A stretch of DNA of 64,000 nucleotides from Streptomyces sp. RPA4-2. Lineage in GTDB: Bacteria; Actinomycetota; Actinomycetes; Streptomycetales; Streptomycetaceae. Positions 45,542-53,819 of this stretch are shown piece by piece; positions within the stretch are counted from its first letter, which is position 1, and the number at the start of each line of letters is the position of its first letter. The position numbers and the translations under genes are program-made. The stretch spans positions 9,052,001 through 9,116,000 of the forward strand of contig NZ_CP050975.2 in the NCBI RefSeq assembly GCF_012273515.2, read 5' to 3'. The notes below the pieces were generated by a model that was given only the letters and a program-made list of their open reading frames with translations, had not been told where the DNA came from and ran no database searches.

Positions 45542-46237
45542 CTAGCTGGTCCAGGGCAGGCGGATGGCTTCGATCTCGAGGTCAGCGAGCAGCACCTCAA
45601 CAAGCGGGCGGGGGCCACAGACCTTTGTGCCCCAGAGGTCGTAGTCGGTGCAGACGACCCAGGAGCGTTCGGCTGGCCACAGGTTGGACGGGGTGTATGG
45701 GATGTCCGGGTGGTCGAAGAGGGACTGAGCGTCGCCCAGGCGGCCAGAGCGGACCTGTCCTTTGTCGAAGTCCCGCGCGACGATCGGGTTGTAGTACGCC
45801 AGGCAGGCGGTATCCGCTCCCTGGGGGCTGTGCGCGGTGAGGAACCTGATCAGTTGGTCCCATGTCGGCCTGTCAAGACTGCCCTCGGCGGGCCATTCCA
45901 TGGCGCCGGGCTGGATGCCCGCCTCTTTCGCGGAAGGGAAGCAGCGAAAACAGGGGTACCGGCCCTGCGGCACGACGGGATCGCCGATGCGGGCGGCCAG
46001 TTCCGCCCAGCGCAGCCGCTCCCAACCCGGGCCGGGGTGCTCGTTCCGACTCTGAGTGTCGTTGACCGATTCCCCCGCGGTTTCTCCGCGCTCATACATG
46101 GCGCCGAGCACCCAGGCTGCGTCGGGCCGCCCAGGTGCCTCGTAGCCGGTGAGGCCGTCGTCCTGGGCGAGTTCGGCGAGCCAGTCGGACTCGGAGGCGG
46201 GCGCGAGAGGCCACAGAGCGCGGATGTCAACGGGCAT
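45542..46237 (-). CDS. Hypothetical protein
   Basis: A 231-residue soluble protein starting MPVDIRALWPLAPASESDWL. It has many aromatic and Pro residues (GRYPCFRCFPSAKEAGIQPG) and a C-terminal region with ERSWVVCTDYDLWGTKVCG and LLADLEIEAIRLPW, which resembles the SUKH/immunity-type beta folds in feel but not by clear motif. Start ATG 46237. No family recognised. Confidence 0.6.
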   Translation of the reverse strand: MPVDIRALWPLAPASESDWLAELAQDDGLTGYEAPGRPDAAWVLGAMYERGETAGESVNDTQSRNEHPGPGWERLRWAELAARIGDPVVPQGRYPCFRCFPSAKEAGIQPGAMEWPAEGSLDRPTWDQLIRFLTAHSPQGADTACLAYYNPIVARDFDKGQVRSGRLGDAQSLFDHPDIPYTPSNLWPAERSWVVCTDYDLWGTKVCGPRPLVEVLLADLEIEAIRLPWTS

Positions 46238-46639
46238 CCGGCCAGGCTACGGGCCCGGGCGACCAGCGCCGAGGCCCGGTGAACCATCCCCGTCACAGCA
46301 CCAGCACCCATCGTCGTCGAGGACCTGGGTCTGTCTGGTGTTGACCCCGCCAGGGTCGCGCTATGCCAGAAACCGGCCATCTCTGTGCGATCTCGACAGC
46401 ATCCCCGCAATGATCGCCAGCTGATGCATTCCATGCTATGTCGGGCTTGTAAAGATCGTCGTCGACACGCGCCGATCCGCCACGCCGAGGAGAGTTCCGA
46501 CTTCGTTCTGTGAGAGTGCGAGGTCACCCGGGAAGGGCTTGGCCGAGACGATTTTGAGGTCGTCTCAGGGCCGGAAGTGATCATCCTTTGAGGGCTAGGG
46601 TGAGGGCCTTCCCGCGACTGCTCCGGAGGTGCCCTCCCA
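46238..46639. other. Upstream region of dnaE with a hairpin
   Basis: No intact gene. A minus-strand relic (SQNEVGTLLGVADRRVSTTI) near 46450-46520 looks helix-turn-helix-like. A hairpin GAGACGA (46545-46551) / TCGTCTC (46560-46566) with an 8-nt loop may insulate dnaE. Confidence 0.4.
46545..46566. terminator. Hairpin upstream of dnaE
   Basis: A 7-bp stem (GAGACGA / TCGTCTC) around the loop TTTTGAGG. It lies about 74 bases before the polymerase start and may be a terminator or leader structure. Confidence 0.35.
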
Positions 46640-49600
46640 GTGACGGATTCCTTTGTTCACCTGCACAATCACACCGAATATTCGATGCTCGACGGCGCGC
46701 AGAAGCTCAAGCCGATGTTCGCCGAAGTAGAGCGTCAGGGCATGCCTGCCGTCGCCATGAGCGACCACGGCAACATGTTCGGTGCGTACGAGTTCCATCA
46801 GGTGTCCAAGGGCGTCGACGGCGTCAAGCCGATCATCGGGATCGAGGCTTACGTCGCACCGTCCTCGCGCCGGAACCGCAAGCAGGAGTTCTGGGGTCCG
46901 GGCGGCCAACGGGCCATGTCGGATGACGGTGAGGGATCGAAGGACGTCTCCGGCGGTGGCCGGTTCACGCACATGACGATGTGGGCGCAGAACGTCCAGG
47001 GTCTGAAGAACCTCTTCTACCTGTCGACCGAGGCCAGCTACACCGGTCAGTTCCCCGCAGGCAAGCCGCGGATGGACATGGAGCTGATCAGCGAGCACGC
47101 AGGCGGCATCATCGCCACGACGGGCTGCCCGTCCGGGGCGATCCAGACGCGGCTACGGCTGAACCAGTACGACGAGGCCCGTGAAGTCGCCGCCGCCTAC
47201 CAGGACATCTTCGGCAAGGAGAGTTACTTCCTGGAACTGATGGACCATGGGCTGTCCATCGAGAAGGACGTCCGCGACGGCCTGTTGCGGCTGGCCAGGG
47301 ATCTGGACATTCCGCTGCTGGCCACGAACGACGCGCACTATGTGCACGAGGACCACGCAGATGCGCACGACAACCTGCTGTGCATCGGGGTGGGCAAGAA
47401 CAAGGACGACCCGAAGCGGTTCCGGTTCCAGGGCAGCGGCTATTACCTCAAGACCGCCGCCGAGATGAGGGAGCTGTTCGCGGAACTGCCGGACGCCTGC
47501 GACAACACCCTCCTGATCGCCGAGCGCATCGAGTCCTACGACTCCGTCTTCGAGAACGTCGACGAGATGCCGCAGTACCCGGACGTGCCGGAGGGGGAGA
47601 CGCAGGAGTCCTGGCTGCGCAAGGAATGCCTCAAGGGCCTCGCCATGCGCTACGGCGCCCCGATCCCGGCCGAGGTCATGGAGCGCTTCGAGACCGAGAT
47701 GACGGTCATCGGTCCCATGGGCTTCTCCTCCTACTTCCTCGTGGTCGCCGACATCTGCCGCCACGCCCGCGACAACGGGATCCCGGTCGGGCCCGGCCGC
47801 GGGTCGGCCACCGGCTCGATCGTCGCGTACGCGACCCGGATCACCGAGCTGTGCCCGCTCGAGCACGGCCTGCTCTTCGAACGCTTTTTGAACCCTGAGC
47901 GCATCAACCCGCCGGATGTCGACCTCGACTTCGACGACCGCCAGCGCGACGCCATGGTCCGCTACGTCACCGAGAAGTACGGCGACGAGTACACCGCCAT
48001 GGTCAACACCTTCGGCAAGATCAAAGCCAAGAATGCGATCAAGGACTCCTCCCGGATCCTCGGCTACCCCTTCCAGCATGGCGAGCGCATCACCAAGGCG
48101 CTCCCGCCGGACATCATGGGCAAGTCGATCCCGCTGGACGGCATCTTCGACTCCGCACACCCGCGCTACGGCGAAGCCGGCGAAATCCGGACGATGTACG
48201 AGAACGAGCCGGAGGTGAGGAAGGTCATCGACACCGCCAAGGGTGTCGAAGGCCTGACCCGCGGCACCGGTGTGCACGCGGCCGCGGTCATCCTGTCCAA
48301 GACGAAGCTGACCGAACGCATCCCGCTGCACATGCGCGCCAAGGACGGCGTCAAGATCACCGGCTTTGACTACCCCAGCTGCGAAAACATGGGGCTGGTC
48401 AAGATGGACTTCCTGGGCCTGCGCAACCTGGGCGTGATCGACCACGCGCTGACGAACATCCGCGAGAACCGCGGCGTCAAACTGGCCACCGTCGACCCGG
48501 GCAACGGCGACACCAGCGTCACCGTGATCCCGCTGGACGACAAGAAGACCTACGAGCTTCTGGGCCGCGGCGACACTTTCGGCGTGTTCCAGCTCGACGG
48601 CGGCGGCATGCGCGCACTGCTGAAGCTGATGGAGCCCTCCCGCTTCGAAGACATCGCGGCCGCCCTCGCCCTGTACCGGCCCGGCCCGATGGCCGCCAAC
48701 GCGCACACCAACTACGCGCTACGCCAGAACGGCAAGCAGGACCCGGACCCGATCCACCCCGAGCTCAAGGAAATCCTGGACCCGATCCTGGGCTCCACCC
48801 ACCACCTGCTCATCTTCCAAGAGCAGATCATGGCCATCGCCCGGACCCTGGCCGGCTACACGCTCGGTGGCGCGGACATGCTGCGCCGCGCGATGGGCAA
48901 GAAGAAGCCCGAGGTGCTGGCCGCCGAGTGGCAGAAGTTCCACGACGGCATGGCCGACAACAGCTACTCGGAAGAGTCCATCAAGGCGATCTGGGACGTC
49001 ATGCTCCCGTTCTCCGGCTACGCGTTCAACAAGTCCCACACCGCCGGCTACGGGCTCGTCTCCTATTGGACCGCCTACCTCAAGGCCAACTACCCGGCCG
49101 AGTACATGGCGGCCCTGCTCACCTCCGTCGGCGACGACAAGGACAAGGCCGGCATCTACCTCGCCGATGCCCGAAAGCTCGGCGTCACCGTCCTTGCGCC
49201 GGATGTGAACGAGTCGCTCGCCGAGTTCGCGGCCGTGGGCGACGACGTCCGCTTCGGACTGCTGTCCGTGCGCAACGTGGGCGACAACGTCATCGAATCG
49301 ATCATCGCGGCCCGCAAGGCCAAGGGGAAGTTCACCTCGTTCTCCGACTTCCTCGACAAGGTCGATCTGCCCGCGCTGAACAAGCGGGCCGTGGAATCCC
49401 TCATCAGAGCCGGCGCCTTCGACTCCCTCGGACACACCCGCAAGGGACTGTCCGCCGCCCACGAGAGCGCCATCGACGCAGTCGTCCCGCTCAAGAAGGC
49501 AGCCGCCTACGGACAGGACGATCTCTTCGCCGGACTCGGCGACGCAACCGGCGATGACACCTTCAGCCTGGACGTGCCGGTCAGCGACGACGAATGGCCC

Positions 49601-50233
49601 CGCAAACAACTGCTGGCCATCGAACGCGAGATGCTCGGCATGTACGTCTCCGCGCACCCTCTGGACGGCACCGAGCACATCCTGTCCAACAACCGCGACA
49701 CCACCATCGTCGATCTGCTGGCCTCAGGGCGCACCGAAGGTATGGTCCGCCTCTCCGGCCTGATCACCAGCGTCCAGCCCAAGATGACCAAACAAGGCAA
49801 CGCCTGGGCCATCGTCAACCTCGCCGACCGTGACGGAACGATCGAGGTCCTCTTCTTCCCTGCCACCTACCAGATGGTCGCCGCCGCCCTGGTGGAGGAC
49901 AGCGTCATCACCGTGCAAGGCCGCGTCAACGACCGCGACGGCACCATCAGCATCTTCGGGCAGGAACTGCAGGTCCTCGACGTGACCTCCGCCGAACGCG
50001 ACGGCGCGGCCCCCGTCCAGCTTCGGCTGCCCTATCACCGCATCAACGAGCTGTGCATCAACGAACTCAAGCGCATCATGGGTGCCCACCCCGGCCAGAA
50101 TCCCGTTCAACTCGCGGTCCGCGGCCCGCAGAAAACCATCGTCTACCAGCTTCCCTCGCTGGTGAACGCCGCTACCATCGCATCAGACATCAAGGGATCC
50201 TTTGGCCCGGAGGCGTGGCAAGGGGTGGCGTGA
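46640..50233 (+). CDS. dnaE: DNA polymerase III alpha subunit, DnaE1 type
   Basis: A 1197-residue replicative-type polymerase starting at GTG 46640, 9 nt after GGAGGT. The PHP domain (1-270) keeps all nine metal ligands known from mycobacterial DnaE1: His9, His11, Asp18, His43, Glu69, His111, Cys163, Asp231 and His233, so 3'-5' proofreading is predicted. The polymerase aspartates are Asp428 and Asp430 (PPDVDLDFDD) and Asp590 (VKMDFLGLRN). The OB fold (about 1010-1090, MVRLSGLITSVQPKMTKQGN) and C-terminal domain follow. It is not the mutagenic DnaE2/ImuC type. The setting among IS elements and accessory genes suggests a second copy, rather than the housekeeping gene, but this cannot be proved here. 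It overlaps the next gene by 4 nt. Confidence 0.95.
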   Translation: MTDSFVHLHNHTEYSMLDGAQKLKPMFAEVERQGMPAVAMSDHGNMFGAYEFHQVSKGVDGVKPIIGIEAYVAPSSRRNRKQEFWGPGGQRAMSDDGEGSKDVSGGGRFTHMTMWAQNVQGLKNLFYLSTEASYTGQFPAGKPRMDMELISEHAGGIIATTGCPSGAIQTRLRLNQYDEAREVAAAYQDIFGKESYFLELMDHGLSIEKDVRDGLLRLARDLDIPLLATNDAHYVHEDHADAHDNLLCIGVGKNKDDPKRFRFQGSGYYLKTAAEMRELFAELPDACDNTLLIAERIESYDSVFENVDEMPQYPDVPEGETQESWLRKECLKGLAMRYGAPIPAEVMERFETEMTVIGPMGFSSYFLVVADICRHARDNGIPVGPGRGSATGSIVAYATRITELCPLEHGLLFERFLNPERINPPDVDLDFDDRQRDAMVRYVTEKYGDEYTAMVNTFGKIKAKNAIKDSSRILGYPFQHGERITKALPPDIMGKSIPLDGIFDSAHPRYGEAGEIRTMYENEPEVRKVIDTAKGVEGLTRGTGVHAAAVILSKTKLTERIPLHMRAKDGVKITGFDYPSCENMGLVKMDFLGLRNLGVIDHALTNIRENRGVKLATVDPGNGDTSVTVIPLDDKKTYELLGRGDTFGVFQLDGGGMRALLKLMEPSRFEDIAAALALYRPGPMAANAHTNYALRQNGKQDPDPIHPELKEILDPILGSTHHLLIFQEQIMAIARTLAGYTLGGADMLRRAMGKKKPEVLAAEWQKFHDGMADNSYSEESIKAIWDVMLPFSGYAFNKSHTAGYGLVSYWTAYLKANYPAEYMAALLTSVGDDKDKAGIYLADARKLGVTVLAPDVNESLAEFAAVGDDVRFGLLSVRNVGDNVIESIIAARKAKGKFTSFSDFLDKVDLPALNKRAVESLIRAGAFDSLGHTRKGLSAAHESAIDAVVPLKKAAAYGQDDLFAGLGDATGDDTFSLDVPVSDDEWPRKQLLAIEREMLGMYVSAHPLDGTEHILSNNRDTTIVDLLASGRTEGMVRLSGLITSVQPKMTKQGNAWAIVNLADRDGTIEVLFFPATYQMVAAALVEDSVITVQGRVNDRDGTISIFGQELQVLDVTSAERDGAAPVQLRLPYHRINELCINELKRIMGAHPGQNPVQLAVRGPQKTIVYQLPSLVNAATIASDIKGSFGPEAWQGVA

Positions 50234-50604
50234 GCGAGGAAGCCAGTACAGGCGAGCCGCACGACTTAGAAGAGATCGTCCTCAACGTCGACGTAACACC
50301 ACCGTGCCCCAACTGCAGCCGGCCGACGATACTGCTGGCCCGCTATCCCCACAGCTGGCCCAACAACAAGGGCGCCACCGTCAGCGGCTTCAGAGAGTCC
50401 GTGCTGTGTCGAGTCTGCGATCGCGATGACTCGGCCGTCGCGCCGCTGATCGCCCTTTGTGAAGAGGATGGTTCCTTCCCTGCCGACAAACTCGATGTCT
50501 TCGGGCCACTTGCCGAGGTATGGGTTGAAGACCGCCGGAACACGGCCGTCGACGAGGGACTCCTCAACGAGCAGGAGCGGCTCTGGCGAAGCGGTGAGCT
50601 CTAG
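50230..50604 (+). CDS. DUF6300-like small protein with Cys pairs, coupled to dnaE
   Basis: A 124-residue protein whose start GTG 50230 overlaps the dnaE stop (GTGA), implying translational coupling. It has two Cys pairs, CPNC (VTPPCPNCSRPTILLARYPH) and CRVC (VLCRVCDRDDSAVAPLIALC), a likely zinc-ribbon-like site, then an acidic C-terminus. The arrangement resembles the DUF6300 family of Streptomyces, whose role is unknown. The coupling with the polymerase suggests a possible accessory role in replication or repair, but this is inference. The next feature is an IS630 element 8 bases after the stop, so any further operon genes may have been separated. Confidence 0.7.
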   Translation: MSEEASTGEPHDLEEIVLNVDVTPPCPNCSRPTILLARYPHSWPNNKGATVSGFRESVLCRVCDRDDSAVAPLIALCEEDGSFPADKLDVFGPLAEVWVEDRRNTAVDEGLLNEQERLWRSGEL

Positions 50605-50608
50605 CTTG

Positions 50609-51730
50609 CTAGTGTCCTGCGCCGGAGATCCGTCGGCAGATGCGGGCGAGGGAGTCGAGGATTTCCTCGGCGGTCTTGGTCCAGATGAACGGCTTGGGGT
50701 CTTCGTTCCAGTCTTTGACCCACGCTCGGATGTCGGCTTCAAGGGCCTGGATGTTCTTGTGTGCGCCACGGCGGATCATCTGGTGGGCCAGGTAGCCGAA
50801 CCACCGCTCGACCTGGTTGATCCAGGAGGAGCCGGTCGGAGTGAAGTGCAGCTCGAACCGCGGGTGTTTAGCCAGCCAGGCCTTGATCGCCGGTGTTTTG
50901 TGGGTGCCGTAGTTGTCTACGATCAGGTGGACCTGCAGGTGCGCCGGCACCACTTTGTCGATGCGGATCAGGAACTTCTTGAACTCCGCGGCCCGGTGCC
51001 GGCGGTGCAGAGCGGTGATGACTTGACCGGTTGCGACGTCGAAGGCGGCGAACAAGGTGGTCAGGCCGTTACGGACGTAGTCGTGGGTGCGCCGCTCGGG
51101 CATGCCCGGCATTATCGGCAGCACGGGCTGGGAGCGGTCCAGGGCCTGGATCTGCGACTTCTCGTCCACCGAGAGCACCACTGCGCCCTCGGGCGGGTTG
51201 AAATAGAGGCCGACGACGTCGTAGACCTTCTCGATGAACAACGGGTCTGTCGACAGCTTGAAGGTGTCGCTCAGGTGCGGTTTGAGCTGGAACTGCCGCC
51301 AGATCCGGCCGACCGTGGACTTCGACAGACCACTGTGCTCCGCCATCGATTTCCTAGACCAGTGGGTGGCGTTCTTCGGCAGTTGTTCCAGCGTGGTGAC
51401 CACGACCTCTTCCACCTGATCGACGCTGATGGTGGGCGGCCGGCCCGGCCTCGGCTCGTCGGCCAGCCCCTCCAGCCGTTCGGCGAGGAAGCGGCGCCGC
51501 CACTTGCGGACGGTGTCCGCTGTCACCCGCAGATCCCGGGCGACCGCGACAATCGGCGGCACTCCCGGCCCCGCGCACGCCAGCACGATCCGCGCCCGCA
51601 AGGCCAGGGCCTGGGCAGATGTCGCCCGACGCGTCCACCGCTCCAACACCGCCCGCTCGTCATCAGACAGCAGCAACGGTTCGAGTTTTGGGCCACGACG
51701 AGGAACTGACACACCAGCAGCAGAGGTCAT
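50609..51730 (-). CDS. IS630-family transposase
   Basis: A 373-residue transposase starting MTSAAGVSVPRRGPKLEPLL at ATG 51730. It has an N-terminal helix-turn-helix region (VRKWRRRFLAERLEGLADE) and the DDE core: VVLSVDEKSQIQ, VHLIVDNYGTHK and SSWINQVERWFG. The stop codon TAG (50609-50611 on the complement) is formed by the duplicated TA target plus one flanking base, so its C-terminus depends on the insertion site. Intact and probably active. Confidence 0.95.
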   Translation of the reverse strand: MTSAAGVSVPRRGPKLEPLLLSDDERAVLERWTRRATSAQALALRARIVLACAGPGVPPIVAVARDLRVTADTVRKWRRRFLAERLEGLADEPRPGRPPTISVDQVEEVVVTTLEQLPKNATHWSRKSMAEHSGLSKSTVGRIWRQFQLKPHLSDTFKLSTDPLFIEKVYDVVGLYFNPPEGAVVLSVDEKSQIQALDRSQPVLPIMPGMPERRTHDYVRNGLTTLFAAFDVATGQVITALHRRHRAAEFKKFLIRIDKVVPAHLQVHLIVDNYGTHKTPAIKAWLAKHPRFELHFTPTGSSWINQVERWFGYLAHQMIRRGAHKNIQALEADIRAWVKDWNEDPKPFIWTKTAEEILDSLARICRRISGAGH

Positions 51731-51765
51731 GCACTTTCTAACGATCAACTACTGGCGCAGGACAC
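50612..51765. mobile_element. IS630-family insertion sequence
   Basis: A 1154-bp element with 12-bp terminal inverted repeats (GTGTCCTGCGCC at 50612-50623 and its complement at 51754-51765). It is flanked on both sides by TA (50610-50611 and 51766-51767), the target duplicated by this family. It sits directly behind the dnaE operon. Confidence 0.9.
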
Positions 51766-51851
51766 TAGTGCTCTGACCACATTGGTTCGCCGGGTTGGTG
51801 GTCGGGGCGGTTGGATGTGCGGTGACGTCCGATCGGAGTGCTGGGGGTGCG

Positions 51852-52973
51852 GTGGCTGAGCCTGTCCGCGTGCGCAGGTTGACTGACCAGGAGGGGCAGA
51901 AGCTGCAGCAGATCGTGCGCCGGGGCAGCACCAGTTCGGTGCGCTTCCGACGCGCGATGATGCTGGCGGCGTCTGTCGGCGGGAACCGGGTGCTGGTGAT
52001 CGCGAAGCTGGTGCAGGCCGACGAGGACACCGTCCGGGATGTGATCCACCGGTTCCATGAGATCGGCCTGGCCTGCCTGGACCCTCGATGGGCGGGAGGC
52101 CGTCCCCGCCTTCTCAGTACTGACGACGAGGACTTCGTCGTCCAGACGGCCACCACCCGCCCGACCAAGCTTGGCCGGCCCTTCACCCGCTGGTCCATCC
52201 GCAAACTCGCCGCCTGCCTGCGGAAATTCCATGGCAGGGTCATCCACATCGGCCGCGAGGCCTTACGCCGCCTGCTGGCCCGCCGCAGCATCACCTTCCA
52301 GCGCACCAAGACGTGGAAGGAGTCCCCGGACCCCGACCGTGAGGCGAAGCTGGACCGCATCGAGCATGTCCTGGAGCGCTTCCCGGACCGGGTCTTCGCG
52401 TTCGACGAGTTCGGCCCGCTCGGCATCCGCCCCACCGGCGGTGCGGGCTGGGCCCCCGCCAGTCACCCCGAGCGGCACCCGGCGACCTACCATCGCACCC
52501 ACGGCGTCAGGTACTTCCACAGGTGCTACTCGATCGGCGACGACACGCTCCGGGGCATCAACCGCCGGAAGAAGGGTGCCGCGAACACGCTGGCCGCGCT
52601 CAGGTCGATCCGGGCCGCCCGCCCGGACGGCGCCCCCAACTACGTCATCCTGGACTACCTGTCTGCCCACAAGGGTGAGACGATCCGCCGCTGGGCGAAG
52701 AAGAACCGCGTCGAGCTGTGCTTCACGCCGACCTACGCGTCCTGGGCCAACCCGATCGAGGCGCACTTCGGGCCGCTGCGGCAGTTCACCATCGCGAACT
52801 CCGACCACCGCAACCACACCGTGCAGACCCGGGCCCTGCAGTCCTGTCCGCGTTGGCGCAATATGAATGCCCGTCACCCCGACGTGCTGGCAGCCCAGCG
52901 CCGCGAGCGGGCCCGTATCCGAAGCGAGAAGGGTATCCGCTGGGGAGGCCGCCCACTCGCCGAAGCGGCCTGA
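51852..52973 (+). CDS. Second IS630-family transposase
   Basis: A 373-residue transposase from GTG 51852 (VAEPVRVRRLTDQEGQKLQQ), distinct from the neighbour. DDE residues lie in VFAFDEFGPLGI, YVILDYLSAHKG (Tyr where Asn is common) and SWANPIEAHFGPL. The HTH region is DTVRDVIHRFHEIGLACLDP. No matching inverted repeats were found around it, and its 3' end is followed within 23 bases by a phosphatase gene, so the element's right end may be lost. It lies 86 bases from the first IS630 element, on the opposite strand. Confidence 0.9.
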   Translation: MAEPVRVRRLTDQEGQKLQQIVRRGSTSSVRFRRAMMLAASVGGNRVLVIAKLVQADEDTVRDVIHRFHEIGLACLDPRWAGGRPRLLSTDDEDFVVQTATTRPTKLGRPFTRWSIRKLAACLRKFHGRVIHIGREALRRLLARRSITFQRTKTWKESPDPDREAKLDRIEHVLERFPDRVFAFDEFGPLGIRPTGGAGWAPASHPERHPATYHRTHGVRYFHRCYSIGDDTLRGINRRKKGAANTLAALRSIRAARPDGAPNYVILDYLSAHKGETIRRWAKKNRVELCFTPTYASWANPIEAHFGPLRQFTIANSDHRNHTVQTRALQSCPRWRNMNARHPDVLAAQRRERARIRSEKGIRWGGRPLAEAA

Positions 52974-52995
52974 CCCACCGAGAAGAGAGCCTCCG

Positions 52996-53556
52996 ATGGC
53001 AGTAGAGATCATCTACGAGACCCACGCCACCACCACCGACAACCAGGCGGGCATCGCTACCGGCTGGCTCCCGGGCCGGCTCTCGGAACTGGGCCGTCGC
53101 CAGGCCGGGGAACTGGGCGAGCGCCGACGCGGCGACGCGCTCGCGGCCGTGTTCACCTCCGACCTTCACCGCGCCGTGGAAACCGCCCGGATCGCGTTCC
53201 CCGGCGGCAAGCCCGCGATCCATCAGGACATCCGACTACGCGAGTGCAACTACGGCGACCTCAACGGAACATCCGCCATCCTCATCGCCGCCCAACGGGC
53301 CCGCTGGATCGACGAGCCCTTCCCAGGCGGACAGAGCTACCGCCAGGTCCTGGCGGCCACCGACGCATTCCTCCATGACCTGGCCACTGACTGGGACGGC
53401 TGCCGGATCCTGCTGATCGCCCACTCGGCCAACCGATGGGCTCTGGACTGTCTGCTCACCGGAGCATCACTGGATGACCTGCTCGAAGCCCCACCTGCAT
53501 GGCGCCCGGGCTGGCGCTATACGCTTCCCGCCGACTGGCCTGCCCCAACCCGGTGA
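52996..53556 (+). CDS. Histidine phosphatase superfamily protein
   Basis: A 186-residue protein from ATG 52996, with GAGAG as ribosome-binding site. It has the phosphoglycerate-mutase-like fold: the RHG motif is ETH in VEIIYETHATTTDNQAG, the phosphate-binding Arg is in FTSDLHRAVETARIAF and the second His in LLIAHSANRWALDCLL. The ETH variant of the RHG motif keeps the catalytic His but replaces the first Arg, which is known in a Streptomyces subgroup. It may dephosphorylate a small metabolite. The gene starts 23 bases after the IS630 transposase stop and may be transcribed with it. Confidence 0.8.
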   Translation: MAVEIIYETHATTTDNQAGIATGWLPGRLSELGRRQAGELGERRRGDALAAVFTSDLHRAVETARIAFPGGKPAIHQDIRLRECNYGDLNGTSAILIAAQRARWIDEPFPGGQSYRQVLAATDAFLHDLATDWDGCRILLIAHSANRWALDCLLTGASLDDLLEAPPAWRPGWRYTLPADWPAPTR

Positions 53557-53573
53557 ACCTTCTGAGTCTGGCT

Positions 53574-53667
53574 TCGTAGGTGACGGCTGACTCCACTTGT
53601 AGGTCAGTTCTGACTCCACCTGGTGCCTGGGGGCCCCGATTTTGTAGATGAGAAATGACTCCACCTG
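53574..53667. repeat. IS21-type terminal repeat cluster
   Basis: Three copies of a TGACTCCAC(C/T)TG core at 53588-53599, 53611-53622 and 53656-53667, each preceded by a (T)GTAG-like stretch. Multiple terminal repeats of this form mark one end of IS21-family elements. No istA or istB gene is adjacent. Confidence 0.65.
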
Positions 53668-53819
53668 GCGGCCCCGCTGTGGTGGCTCTGTTCTCGTGTA
53701 GCTACGACGTACGGACATGTAGCGTCGGATAGTGCTCGCGGCTGGACCCAGCGCGAGGACCAGTGGTGCAGCGGTGAGGACGCTTCATGCCGTCCGGCCC
53801 TTACCGCGGGAGCGGGGCG

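Noticed and set aside
47153..49678. Long minus-strand frames opposite dnaE
   Set aside because: The plus strand encodes a fully conserved polymerase; the antisense frames have composition dictated by codon bias.
53574..53667. A short CRISPR-like array
   Set aside because: Three cores with unequal spacing (23 and 45 bases) and no constant spacers; they fit IS21 terminal repeats, and no cas gene is present in the window.
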